DNA of 64,000 nucleotides. It comes from Gemmatimonadales bacterium UBA7835 (GTDB taxonomy: Bacteria > Gemmatimonadota > Gemmatimonadetes > Longimicrobiales > Gaopeijiaceae). The notes beneath the pieces were generated by a model. It did no database searches. It worked only from the letters and a program-made list of their open reading frames with translations, and had not been told where the DNA came from. Positions 28,847 to 37,082 of this stretch are shown piece by piece. The number at the start of each line of letters is the position of its first letter. Position 1 is the stretch's first letter. The DNA is taken from positions 5,330 through 69,329 of the forward strand of contig DLTN01000123.1 in assembly GCA_002500925.1 (NCBI GenBank), read 5' to 3'. Both the position numbers and the translations under genes were made by a program.

Positions 28847-29203
28847 TCAGACCTTACCGTAAGCGATGCCGCAGTGATTGCAAACCAGAGACTTGCCAGC
28901 CCGGACCAGGCGCGCGCTCATCACGCACCGCGGGCATGCAGGTTCTTCACCCGATGTAAGCGCATCCCTGACCTTCTTTCGTTCGGTCCGAGTCGCTTTA
29001 CGTATGGCCACCTCGTAGCGAAGCCAGGACGCGTTGCACTCAAATATGCCGACCGCATCCCCCGTCTCCTCTTGGCGAATCCCGAGACAAATGAGAAACC
29101 CCCCGTTAGGGGATTCCATCTGCTGTCCAGCATAGTATTGCTTTAGCAGCTGTTTCTCGCGGTCCAGCCGAAACGCGTCGCCCAAGTGCTCCCCCTCGGT
29201 CAC
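28847..29203 (-). CDS. Small zinc-ribbon protein
   Basis: 118 residues. The C-terminus has two CxxC knuckles, CPRC (~90-93) and CNHC (~108-111), in ACPRCVMSARLVRAGKSLVCNHCGIAYG, the layout of a zinc ribbon. The N-terminal half (EKQLLKQYYAGQQMESPNGGFLICLG) is not recognised. It could bind nucleic acid or protein; no partner gene points to a role. Confidence 0.6.
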   Translation of the reverse strand: MTEGEHLGDAFRLDREKQLLKQYYAGQQMESPNGGFLICLGIRQEETGDAVGIFECNASWLRYEVAIRKATRTERKKVRDALTSGEEPACPRCVMSARLVRAGKSLVCNHCGIAYGKV

Positions 29204-29414
29204 TGTCCGAAAGTCTCAGAAATCTTTAGTAACTCTAGGGTTCCCAAGCGATTTTAGACAGAAAAGTGGGCGGAAGTATACCGCATCCCAACAACGGGTC
29301 AACCAGCCTACTCTAGTCCAATTGTCGTATTCGAAAGAAACCAAGGCCGAAAGTGGCTGTAGACCTACTCGGCCCCGCCCCTAAAAGCGTAATCCATGGT
29401 ACTAGAGGGATGTC

Positions 29415-29669
29415 TCAGGTGACAGCTTCTTCAACCATCCGAGAGGTGGCTTCGCCGTGCCCTATGGCAGGCTTGCAAAAACGGATCCCAATGTCGTGTA
29501 ACCCTCGAAGATCAGAATCCGATAAATCAGGGTAACGCTCCCCGATGTAGTCTATAGTTTCGTCCATCCAATGCACCTGATCGTCTTCAGCTGCCTTCAG
29601 GACGCCGCAGCGATGCACATGACTAAATAGTTCGTCACGTGCACGCTCGAGGAGCTTCTCGTGGGACAA
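29415..29669 (-). CDS. Unrecognised small protein, 84 residues
   Basis: Predicted helical and acidic: MSHEKLLERARDELFSHVHR, then VHWMDETIDYIGERYPDLSDSDLRGLHDIGIRFC and a tail ending MVEEAVT. It has the amino-acid balance of a real protein, and no better reading on the other strand. Two cysteines and three histidines could bind metal but are not in a known motif. The 29204-29414 gap upstream holds no ORF. Confidence 0.5.
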   Translation of the reverse strand: MSHEKLLERARDELFSHVHRCGVLKAAEDDQVHWMDETIDYIGERYPDLSDSDLRGLHDIGIRFCKPAIGHGEATSRMVEEAVT

Positions 29670-29781
29670 ATCATTCTCCTTTAAGAGTATTGCCGTTCGC
29701 GCCTTCAGCGCGGTGCCTCAACGTCTTAGTTTCAGCCTCGGAAACTAATCGTGATCGGTTCTCAGATAAACCGGAGCGCCA

Positions 29782-31377
29782 GTGGAACAAAGCGACGGCC
29801 TTAACGCAGTCGAACTCGAAGTGTTTCGGCACCTCTTCACCGCACTCGCGGACGAAATGGGTGCCGCTCTCAAACGTGCTTCCTTCTCGCCGAATATAAA
29901 GGAGCGCCGCGACTATTCGTGTGCACTCTTCAACCCGGCTGGAGAGGCGGTTTCATTAGGCGACCACATGCCGGTCCACCTCGGTGCCATGCCGATGAGT
30001 GTCACAGCGGCGCTCAAAGAAGTAGGAGTGATTGATCCAGGCGATGTGATATGTCTTAATGATCCGTTCTGCGGGGGGACGCACCTCCCGGATATCACTC
30101 TTATCTCGGCGGTGCATAATCCCACTGGAACCCTAATAGGTTATGTAGCCTCCAGGGCGCATCACTCAGACGTCGGAGGATCCACCCCGGGTTCAATGCC
30201 ACTAGCGCGGGAAATCTTCGAGGAAGGTCTGCGCATACCGCCAATCCGACTCTACAGGGGGGGCACTCTGAATCAAGCAGTATGGGCCCTTCTGCTTGCG
30301 AATGTCCGAACCCCTGTCGAGCGTGCAGGAGACCTCGATGCCCAGATTGCAGCACTCCACACGGGATCGACTCGACTTCTGGAGATCGTTGAAAGACGCG
30401 GGACCACCCGAACGCTCTCTGCCATGGACGAACTGATCACTTATGCGGATCGACTAGTGGCCACCGGTCTCAAAGAAATTCCGGACGGGACATACAAAGG
30501 AGCAGACGTAATCGAAGATGATGGCTTTGGATCGGGCCCAGTGCCGATCCTCGTCCGCATAGATGTGAAAGGATCCCTGCTTGAAATCGATTTCTCCGGC
30601 ACCTCCCCCCAAGTCCCGGGAGGAGTAAACGCTGTGGAGGCCATAACGTCTTCAGCCACACGATACGTAGTCCGTTGCGTAGTAGAAGCACTACTAGGAG
30701 AGCAGTTGCCAGCAGGTGGCGGCTCCATGTCCTCCGTAATGCTCCACCTACCTGAACGCAGCGTAGTCAACGCCGCCGCTCCCGCGTCTGTAGCCGCAGG
30801 AAACGTTGAGACCAGTCAACGAATCACCGACGTACTATTCCGGGCTTTCGGGAAAGCCCTTCCCGACCTGATACCGGCACTCTCCCAGGGCACTATGAAC
30901 AACACAACGATCGGCGGCACAGACCCGAGAACAGGTGAGGCATTCGCGTATTATGAGACGATCGGTGGTGGGATGGGAGCAGGCCCTACTGGTGACGGTC
31001 TAAGTGGTGTGCACGTGCACATGTCTAACTCGCTCAATACTCCCATTGAAGCGCTTGAGCACGCATACCCCTTCCGTATCACCCAATATGGCATCCGTCG
31101 AGAATCTGGTGGCAGCGGGAAACACAGGGGCGGTGACGGCCTACGTCGCGATCTCCAGGTGATCGGTCCGTGTAGGGTAGCGCTCCTAAGCGAACGGAGA
31201 GAACATGGGCCCGCAGGTGCCCAGGGTGGGGCAAGCGGTGCACCAGGTGAAAACGTACTCATCCGGCACGGGGAGGAACGCGTGCTTCGAGGGAAAGACA
31301 CCTTTTGGGTTGAAGCCGGGGATATTTTGAGTATTCGCTCACCCGGAGGCGGGGGCTGGGGCCACGCCGAGGACTAG
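29782..31377 (+). CDS. Hydantoinase B / oxoprolinase B family (HyuB), stand-alone
   Basis: 531 residues, full length for HyuB. Typical segments are VFRHLFTALADEMGAALKRASFSPNIKERRDYSCALF at the N-terminus, DVICLNDPFCGGTHLPDITLI, RAHHSDVGGSTPGSMPL, and the C-terminal YGIRRESGGSGKHRGGDGLRRDL and SPGGGGWG. HyuB normally pairs with ATP-dependent HyuA to open hydantoins, 5-oxoproline or, as acetone/acetophenone carboxylase subunits, carboxylate ketones. No HyuA lies beside it, so it either pairs with a distant HyuA or has another role. GTG start. Confidence 0.88.
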   Translation: MEQSDGLNAVELEVFRHLFTALADEMGAALKRASFSPNIKERRDYSCALFNPAGEAVSLGDHMPVHLGAMPMSVTAALKEVGVIDPGDVICLNDPFCGGTHLPDITLISAVHNPTGTLIGYVASRAHHSDVGGSTPGSMPLAREIFEEGLRIPPIRLYRGGTLNQAVWALLLANVRTPVERAGDLDAQIAALHTGSTRLLEIVERRGTTRTLSAMDELITYADRLVATGLKEIPDGTYKGADVIEDDGFGSGPVPILVRIDVKGSLLEIDFSGTSPQVPGGVNAVEAITSSATRYVVRCVVEALLGEQLPAGGGSMSSVMLHLPERSVVNAAAPASVAAGNVETSQRITDVLFRAFGKALPDLIPALSQGTMNNTTIGGTDPRTGEAFAYYETIGGGMGAGPTGDGLSGVHVHMSNSLNTPIEALEHAYPFRITQYGIRRESGGSGKHRGGDGLRRDLQVIGPCRVALLSERREHGPAGAQGGASGAPGENVLIRHGEERVLRGKDTFWVEAGDILSIRSPGGGGWGHAED

Positions 31378-31392
31378 GAAAAAGGGGATCTT

Positions 31393-31809
31393 ATGAAGCT
31401 TCGATTTTCGGCCGTCTGCGAGGACGCTCAACCAAGGACAGATGGACGCTTGGACGTCCACGGAATATTTCACTCTCTACCCGCGCCTGGGTTCCCAGCA
31501 CTCCAAGACCACATGGTCCTTGTGATCGTAATCGAATGGGATCGTGAGGACTACGGCCGTTACCGTTTTCAAGTAACTCTCGACCATGAGACAGCACCGT
31601 TTTCTGAACGGGTCCTGGACGTCGAAACAGAGGTGCGTAAGCCTACCGCATTTGAAGCGGGCGCCAAAACGCCAGTCATAGTCCCGATGCACGAGGTCCT
31701 GTTCCCTCATCCGGGGCAGTACACGTTCCGGATTAAAGCTAAAGGCAATACAATCGACGGCCCGGGCGTATACCTAGTCGAAGTCCCAGAAGCCCAGACC
31801 GACACCTGA
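31393..31809 (+). CDS. Unrecognised beta-rich protein (DUF6941-like by appearance)
   Basis: 138 residues starting KLRFSAVCEDAQPRTDGRLDVHGIFHSLPAPGFPAL, followed by alternating strands (VLVIVIEWDREDYGRYRFQVTL, HPGQYTFRIKA). This resembles small conserved proteins described as DUF6941, though that label is from memory. No signal peptide. It follows HyuB by 15 bases and precedes the Kdo-kinase-like gene by 11, so it is probably in one transcript. Confidence 0.6.
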   Translation: MKLRFSAVCEDAQPRTDGRLDVHGIFHSLPAPGFPALQDHMVLVIVIEWDREDYGRYRFQVTLDHETAPFSERVLDVETEVRKPTAFEAGAKTPVIVPMHEVLFPHPGQYTFRIKAKGNTIDGPGVYLVEVPEAQTDT

Positions 31810-31820
31810 CGGAGGCTTCC

Positions 31821-32594
31821 GTGGCAACTAGCCTCGCTCCAAAAGGCTATATCAGTTGTCAGCACACCCATGGCGAGTTCATGTCGTGGGAAGGAGCTGC
31901 AGGTCACATCGCTCCAATTCTCGAAAAGACCACACTCTACGACTGGGCAAAATCCCAAGAAGATCGTGTCGTTCTCTCAGGCCGGGGCCTCGTCCATTCA
32001 ATCCCAGCCCCTCTACCAGGTCCGGAAGCAAGGTCCCGCTGGGCAGTCCGCCATTACCTTCGCGGGGGTCGAGTGACGACGCATCTCGGGGACCTATATC
32101 TAGGAATTGGGAAGCCGCGACCCTTTTGGGAGATCAAGGCAATCGAAACAGCCCGAGCCCGGGGCATTCGCACCCCAGCAGCCGTCTGTGGCGCAACCTA
32201 CTCATTCGGTGCGGCTTATCGTTGCGATCTCGTCACCGAAGCAATACCCGATGTTCGCACACTCACCGACCTTCTTCTCGAACAAAACGATCTGATCCAA
32301 TCATTAAACAGTCTGGCCCGAGCCGGCGATCTGATCCGATCACTCGATGACGCGGGCGTCTACCACGTCGATTTGAACGCAAACAACATCCTCCTGCCGC
32401 AAAAGCTCGATGGACCTGCTTGGGTTGTGGACTTCGATCGTGCACGGGTGACCGCACCAGGGTCGATAAGCTTCGCTGGCCGAATGAAGTGCCGCCTAGT
32501 GAGGTCAATCCTGAAGATCAGAGCACCTATAGGCAGAGAGTGCGGAAAGAGCGAACTCTTGAACGCCCTTTCCGCGACAAATGGGCACCAATGA
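31821..32594 (+). CDS. 3-deoxy-D-manno-octulosonate (Kdo) kinase / WaaP-like LPS kinase
   Basis: 257 residues with protein-kinase-like motifs: the catalytic loop YHVDLNANNILL (HxDLNxxN) and the metal-binding DFDRAR where kinases have DFG. RHYLRGGRV near residue 75 fits the glycine-loop region. KdkA and WaaP phosphorylate inner-core sugars of lipopolysaccharide at the cytoplasmic face. Coupled to the GT9 gene by an ATGA overlap, strengthening an LPS-core role. The substrate (Kdo or heptose) is unproven. Confidence 0.8.
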   Translation: MATSLAPKGYISCQHTHGEFMSWEGAAGHIAPILEKTTLYDWAKSQEDRVVLSGRGLVHSIPAPLPGPEARSRWAVRHYLRGGRVTTHLGDLYLGIGKPRPFWEIKAIETARARGIRTPAAVCGATYSFGAAYRCDLVTEAIPDVRTLTDLLLEQNDLIQSLNSLARAGDLIRSLDDAGVYHVDLNANNILLPQKLDGPAWVVDFDRARVTAPGSISFAGRMKCRLVRSILKIRAPIGRECGKSELLNALSATNGHQ

Positions 32595-33700
32595 GCATCA
32601 TCTCGGGGAGCAATGACGGAGGGCAGACGATCGAGGGGCGTATCGTTTCAGGAATGGGTTGGCAGGGCCCGCCACCTAAAGAAATCTGTATCGTGATGCT
32701 CTCTGCTATAGGAGACGCCGTCCACGTCCTACCTGTGGCTACAGCTCTGAAAAGAGTTTGGCCACAAACCAGAATCACGTGGGTGATTCAACCAGCCGCA
32801 ATGAGCATGGTGCAAGACCATCCAGCGGTAGACGAGTTCATCATCTTCCACCGTCGGCGCGGATTATCTGCGTGGAGAGGGCTTCACGACATTGCGAAGG
32901 AGATGCGAGGTCGCCAATTCGACCTTCTTATTGGTTTGCAGGTGTACTTCAAGGCCGGGCTCATCACGGCCCTAGCACCCGCTCGGATCAAACTGGGCTT
33001 CGATCGCCTCAGAGCTCGTGATGGCCAGTGGCTCTTCACGAATGTCCGAATCCCGGCCCGGGGGCAGCGCCACGTTCAAGACCAATACCTAGAGTTTCTG
33101 GAATACCTTGGGATCGATACTAATCCAGTCGAGTGGGGACTGACCTTCACTCAGAATGAGCGAAGCCTGCAGGCAGACTTCTTTGAAAGAATTCAGCGTC
33201 CCGTATGTGCCGTGGCCATCTCTACGAGTAAGACCAAGAAGAACTGGCATGTCGAAGGGTACGCGCGGGTCCTTGAAGCCCTAGAGAGGGATCACGGCTT
33301 CCAGCCAGTAATCGTTGGTGGAGGCTCGATGACAGAACGAAGAATCGCTTGCGAGATCCTCGAGCAAACCGAAGCTCAGGTGATCGACAAGCTGGGCGAT
33401 GACCTCCGGCGCCTTATGTGGATCATAGATGGTGCTGTGCTTCTCATCTCTCCGGATACGGGTCCTCTCCATATCAGTCGTGCCCTTGGCACACCTGTGG
33501 TGTCACTCTTTGGGCATACAAACCCAAAGCGTTCTGGTCCTTGGCGCGCCTTCGAAGACCTAATCGTAGACGGTTACGCTGATTACCCTGGAGAGAACTA
33601 CCCGTTAATTCCTGCATACCGCGACGGGATGAGCCGAATCCGCGTCGCCGACGTATTGGAAAAAATCCACGTCGCAGCCGCGCGCTACATCTACCCATGA
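32591..33700 (+). CDS. Glycosyltransferase family 9 (heptosyltransferase-like)
   Basis: 369 residues from the ATG that overlaps the previous stop. The N-terminal EICIVMLSAIGDAVHVLPVATALKRVWP and the C-terminal LISPDTGPLHISRALGTPVVSLFG (GT9 nucleotide-sugar binding) match ADP-heptose:LPS heptosyltransferases WaaC/WaaF/WaaQ. Its role would be to add heptose to Kdo or inner core. Which step is unclear. Convergent with the methyltransferase gene, 31 bases between stops. Confidence 0.88.
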   Translation: MSIISGSNDGGQTIEGRIVSGMGWQGPPPKEICIVMLSAIGDAVHVLPVATALKRVWPQTRITWVIQPAAMSMVQDHPAVDEFIIFHRRRGLSAWRGLHDIAKEMRGRQFDLLIGLQVYFKAGLITALAPARIKLGFDRLRARDGQWLFTNVRIPARGQRHVQDQYLEFLEYLGIDTNPVEWGLTFTQNERSLQADFFERIQRPVCAVAISTSKTKKNWHVEGYARVLEALERDHGFQPVIVGGGSMTERRIACEILEQTEAQVIDKLGDDLRRLMWIIDGAVLLISPDTGPLHISRALGTPVVSLFGHTNPKRSGPWRAFEDLIVDGYADYPGENYPLIPAYRDGMSRIRVADVLEKIHVAAARYIYP

Positions 33701-33731
33701 CCGATGATAAGCCGAGCGAGCAGACTTAGGC

Positions 33732-34286
33732 CTAAAACGCCCACACCACCTTAGCGCAAAGAACCATGAAAACAGAGATAAAGCCGACAGAGGCCTCCCA
33801 CTCTTTATTTCGGTGATATTGGGACCAGCAAAATCCACCGAAATCCATCTCATTTCGACTAGACCAAGCAGTAATCTTAGGGAAGAACGTCGGCACACTC
33901 GACGCATACTCCCTGTACACGTCTGGAAACAACTCAGTGAGATGGCGGACCTCGCTCTCCATCGTTTTAGGATAGATGACGATGTAAAAAGCTAAAAAGG
34001 CTAGGGACCAAAACCACTGCCCACCCGCCAATGCCACACCTAAGCCGATACAAAATGACCCTAAGTAGAGTGGGTTCCGAGTTAATGCGTAGGGACCGGT
34101 CATCGCAACCTTTTTATCCTTGTGAATCGTGCCTGCAGACCAGCCTCTAATCCAGAGACCGGGCAAAGCGAGGCCGGCTCCAAGCAAAAGCGAAACCGTG
34201 TCAGGACTCGACATCCACAAGAAAGGGAACACCGCCAACCACACGGTCTTCAAGCGCAACCTACGCATGGTTCGTCGCGCTATCAT
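33732..34286 (-). CDS. Isoprenylcysteine carboxyl methyltransferase / phospholipid methyltransferase family
   Basis: 184 residues, membrane protein. The diagnostic part is GPYALTRNPLYLGSFCIGLGVALAGG, then ESEVRHLTELFPDVYREY, the SAM-binding signature of this family. Bacterial members methylate lipids or unknown small molecules. Last gene of the run that begins with PorX, 16 bases after DUF3108. The last ~45 residues past FFPK look unusual: TAWSSRNEMDFGGFCWSQ then a further hydrophobic helix. Confidence 0.78.
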   Translation of the reverse strand: MIARRTMRRLRLKTVWLAVFPFLWMSSPDTVSLLLGAGLALPGLWIRGWSAGTIHKDKKVAMTGPYALTRNPLYLGSFCIGLGVALAGGQWFWSLAFLAFYIVIYPKTMESEVRHLTELFPDVYREYASSVPTFFPKITAWSSRNEMDFGGFCWSQYHRNKEWEASVGFISVFMVLCAKVVWAF

Positions 34287-34302
34287 CTGAGGCCATCAGA
34301 AG

Positions 34303-35271
34303 TCAGTGAAGCCCTGAGCCCGGGGCTTCAGTCTGCCCCCCCCTCGACGCCCGGCCTTCCTTAGCGGCTAACCGTGACACAGGGTTCAGCGGATGCCCTT
34401 CAGTGATGCTTTGAAGATGAAGCGTCAGTGACCCTGGGAAATTCGGGATATCCGACTTGACATAAACCGGGATCCGCCGTTCATCGTCGGTGAAGTGAAT
34501 CTCACCCTTCCCCCCCTGTCCAAACAACCCATCCGTCTGAATCTCCGGCGACACGACAATAGTGTTATAGAAGACGCCCTCGGTCTCCCTCCGATCCTTG
34601 CGCAAGACCGTCACCTTCACCGGATTGCCCTCTTCCTTGAAGTAGCGGTTCAGGGTGTAAGTCTTGCCCACTTCGAGGGGCAGGGTCCGTATGAAGTATA
34701 TGAACGCTATTTCATCAAGCGGTAACGCAGACCCCAAGTCACCTCCACGATCAAAATCGATCCGCTCCCATCGCATTATTTCCGGATAGAATTCCCAGTG
34801 TCGATAGCTTTGGTAGCCAACTTCGTCGATGTCTCGGATGTAACGCCAAGTTTGCAGGGTGGTCACGTCGAACCAGGTCTGATACATGTCGTTCACCCTA
34901 GCTGGCCCGATGCCACCCTTAATGCCGAGGTTGACTCGGTAAACCGGACTTCCTTCATGCTCCTCTATGCCCAAGACACTCATGTAACCATCGCCGGCGT
35001 TAAAGATGCCGACCTTTACCTTGTATTCTAAATGCTCTCCTGGACCGAAAGGAGCAGGAGCGGCGAACTGATCGACCGGAACATCTCCTTCCTCAAGAAC
35101 CGCGGGCACCTGACCTTCCCAGATGTCGTAAACTGACCGCAGAGAGTCGACAAGAATATCTCGTAAGACTCGTTCCTCTTGAGCTTGGAGGGGTGGTACG
35201 AGTGAAGTGGTTAAAAGAGCGACAACTAGCACGAATGGTCGAAGCAGAGGAATCACAGAGACTTTTCTCAC
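34303..35271 (-). CDS. Secreted DUF3108 protein
   Basis: About 322 residues. From a GTG that overlaps the GT2 stop (GTGA) the N-terminus is a signal peptide (VALLTTSLVPPLQAQ, cleavage near AQAQ). The body LEYKVKVGIFNAGDGYMSVLGIEEHEGSPVYRVNLG and FIRTLPLEVGKTYTLNRYFKEEGNPVKV is the DUF3108 fold, an outer-membrane-associated family of unknown function often near LPS genes. An ATG at 35295 would start inside the upstream gene and is less likely. Confidence 0.85.
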   Translation of the reverse strand: MRKVSVIPLLRPFVLVVALLTTSLVPPLQAQEERVLRDILVDSLRSVYDIWEGQVPAVLEEGDVPVDQFAAPAPFGPGEHLEYKVKVGIFNAGDGYMSVLGIEEHEGSPVYRVNLGIKGGIGPARVNDMYQTWFDVTTLQTWRYIRDIDEVGYQSYRHWEFYPEIMRWERIDFDRGGDLGSALPLDEIAFIYFIRTLPLEVGKTYTLNRYFKEEGNPVKVTVLRKDRRETEGVFYNTIVVSPEIQTDGLFGQGGKGEIHFTDDERRIPVYVKSDIPNFPGSLTLHLQSITEGHPLNPVSRLAAKEGRASRGGQTEAPGSGLH

Positions 35272-36011
35272 GCTTCTTCTGCCTTTGATGACCATAAGCT
35301 CTTAGGTAACCGGGCAAGTTCTAGAAAAGTCCGCCAAGGCCGGAAACGCGAAGGTCGCGTTCTCAGATCGTAATGAAGCCGCGCGGGAACTTCTACGATC
35401 CGACGTGCGTGCGGAGCCAAGTATCCAAGCATCTCTGCATTGGCCGCCCACCTCTCCGCAGAGATTAGGGGCTTTTGCTGGGAGCTGTCCCGAAAAGCCT
35501 TCTTGAGGACAATCACACGATACACTCGCAGTCCGGCCAGAGGATCCGAGACCGGGGCTTTTGCGAAGATTCTATGCAAAAAAGTCCGAGAAGCCCAATG
35601 AACTGCCCTAGTTACGCGATGCAACTCCCCAAACTCTATCGACCCAACAACGATATCCACTCCACCTTCTAAGATCTTAACCGCGGCAACCACATCATCA
35701 GGACGTTCAGTAAAATCTGCCTGGAGCACAACGGCGCAATCACGCTTGGGGTATGGGGCTGCTTTACTGACGTGCCTAAGAAGTTTCTCGACTGAACGGC
35801 CATACCCGAGGTGCTCATCTGATCGCAGCACGGTGAGTGGCAGAGAGCGCCTGTATCGCTGAAGGACCTCAGGCGTCTCATCAGACGATGCATCGTCATG
35901 CACCACTATACGATAGTCTCTCCCGAACTCACCCAAGACGTTCCTAACCTTCCATAGGAGCACTCCGACAGTCGATGCTTCGTTATGGGTTGGAATGCAG
36001 ATGTAGATCAC
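35268..36011 (-). CDS. Glycosyltransferase family 2 (dolichyl-phosphate-mannose-synthase-like)
   Basis: 247 residues, GT-A fold: YICIPTHNEASTVGVLL at the N-terminus, DDASSDETPEVL (nucleotide binding), QADFTERPDDVVAAVKIL (the DxD position) and VVGSIEFGELHRVTRAVHWASRTFLHRIF, a DPMS-like C-terminus. It likely transfers a sugar to a lipid carrier. In the lipid A-related run between the LpxL-like and DUF3108 genes; its acceptor is unknown. Confidence 0.85.
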   Translation of the reverse strand: MIYICIPTHNEASTVGVLLWKVRNVLGEFGRDYRIVVHDDASSDETPEVLQRYRRSLPLTVLRSDEHLGYGRSVEKLLRHVSKAAPYPKRDCAVVLQADFTERPDDVVAAVKILEGGVDIVVGSIEFGELHRVTRAVHWASRTFLHRIFAKAPVSDPLAGLRVYRVIVLKKAFRDSSQQKPLISAERWAANAEMLGYLAPHARRIVEVPARLHYDLRTRPSRFRPWRTFLELARLPKSLWSSKAEEA

Positions 36012-36131
36012 GTCTTGGTCTCTTAGGGCGGCGTTGCTTCGATTAGGATATGAGAGCGCCGAAACGACTTCGACGCGAGTAATTAACTTCTAACCAAGGG
36101 CTCTGAGGCCTGTTCCTCACTTTTAGGATTG

Positions 36132-37082
36132 TTACGTAGCGTCCTCTTCGGGAGGCCTCGTCTTCCAGCGTTTATGGTGCCAGAAGTATTGATCCGGGGC
36201 AGAAACAATCGCCTTTTCGAGGACCCTGTGGTAGGCGGTCAGGATTGACCTCGTGTCGACCTTGAAATCGCCAGTTCGTTCGAAGTCCAGCTGAAAAGCT
36301 TCAATGACATAACGTTGGGCTCGCCCAGGCTGTCGAATCGCGAACCCGACAAAGACCGGGACGTCGCCGCGGAGGGCAAATATAGCGGAGCCCCGCGATG
36401 TAGAAGCATCAAGACCAAAAAACCTCACAAACACTCCGCTTCGGCCGGCGTTCTGATCGCCAAGCAACGCAACGAGTCTACCCGATCCGAGTGAACGCAG
36501 CACTGCCTTCGGCGCATCGGCGACATCGATCATCCTCATTCCGATCCGCTCTCTCATCTCAAAAATATCCGCTCCAACCCGTCGATTAGTCATCCGCTTG
36601 CCCACAACGTCAATTGGAATGCCTGACGCCACGATGCTTGCACCAGCCACCTCCCAATTCCCGAGGTGTGCTGTGAGAAGCACAACGCCTCGATCTCGCT
36701 CCGCCGCATCCCTAAGAGGGGCAAAGCCAAGCATCTTAACTCGAGCCGAAATTTCTTCGGATGACCATCGGGACATCCGAAAGAAAAAGGCTGCCTCCCG
36801 CCCGAAATGCATATAACTCCGCCTAGCAATCTCACTTCGCCACACCTGCGTCCGTCCTGGAAAGGCTCTCTCTAGATTATTGTCTACCTCGTTACGTCGA
36901 ATACGGAAAACCACTCCGGCGAGCCAACCGATACTAGAGCCGAGGCGCAACGACAGGTCCTCGGGTAACGTCATCAGTGCCGCCCGAACGATCCGGTAAA
37001 CCTCGCGTTCGAGCCGTTGCCGGAGCGATCTTCGGACGTCCGCACAACGAGAGGATACTTCTGTCGAATGGACCCCGTTCAC
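36132..37082 (-). CDS. Lipid A biosynthesis lauroyl/myristoyl acyltransferase-like (LpxL/HtrB family)
   Basis: 316 residues with the acyltransferase motif HX4E/D as HLGNWE (in LLTAHLGNWEVAG) and the second part RAFGSGRLVALLGDQNAGRSG. Family members add secondary acyl chains to Kdo2-lipid A or transfer acyl groups to other lipids. GTG start overlapping the MsbA-like stop (GTGA). Strong evidence for an outer membrane with lipid A in this organism. Confidence 0.9.
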   Translation of the reverse strand: MNGVHSTEVSSRCADVRRSLRQRLEREVYRIVRAALMTLPEDLSLRLGSSIGWLAGVVFRIRRNEVDNNLERAFPGRTQVWRSEIARRSYMHFGREAAFFFRMSRWSSEEISARVKMLGFAPLRDAAERDRGVVLLTAHLGNWEVAGASIVASGIPIDVVGKRMTNRRVGADIFEMRERIGMRMIDVADAPKAVLRSLGSGRLVALLGDQNAGRSGVFVRFFGLDASTSRGSAIFALRGDVPVFVGFAIRQPGRAQRYVIEAFQLDFERTGDFKVDTRSILTAYHRVLEKAIVSAPDQYFWHHKRWKTRPPEEDAT

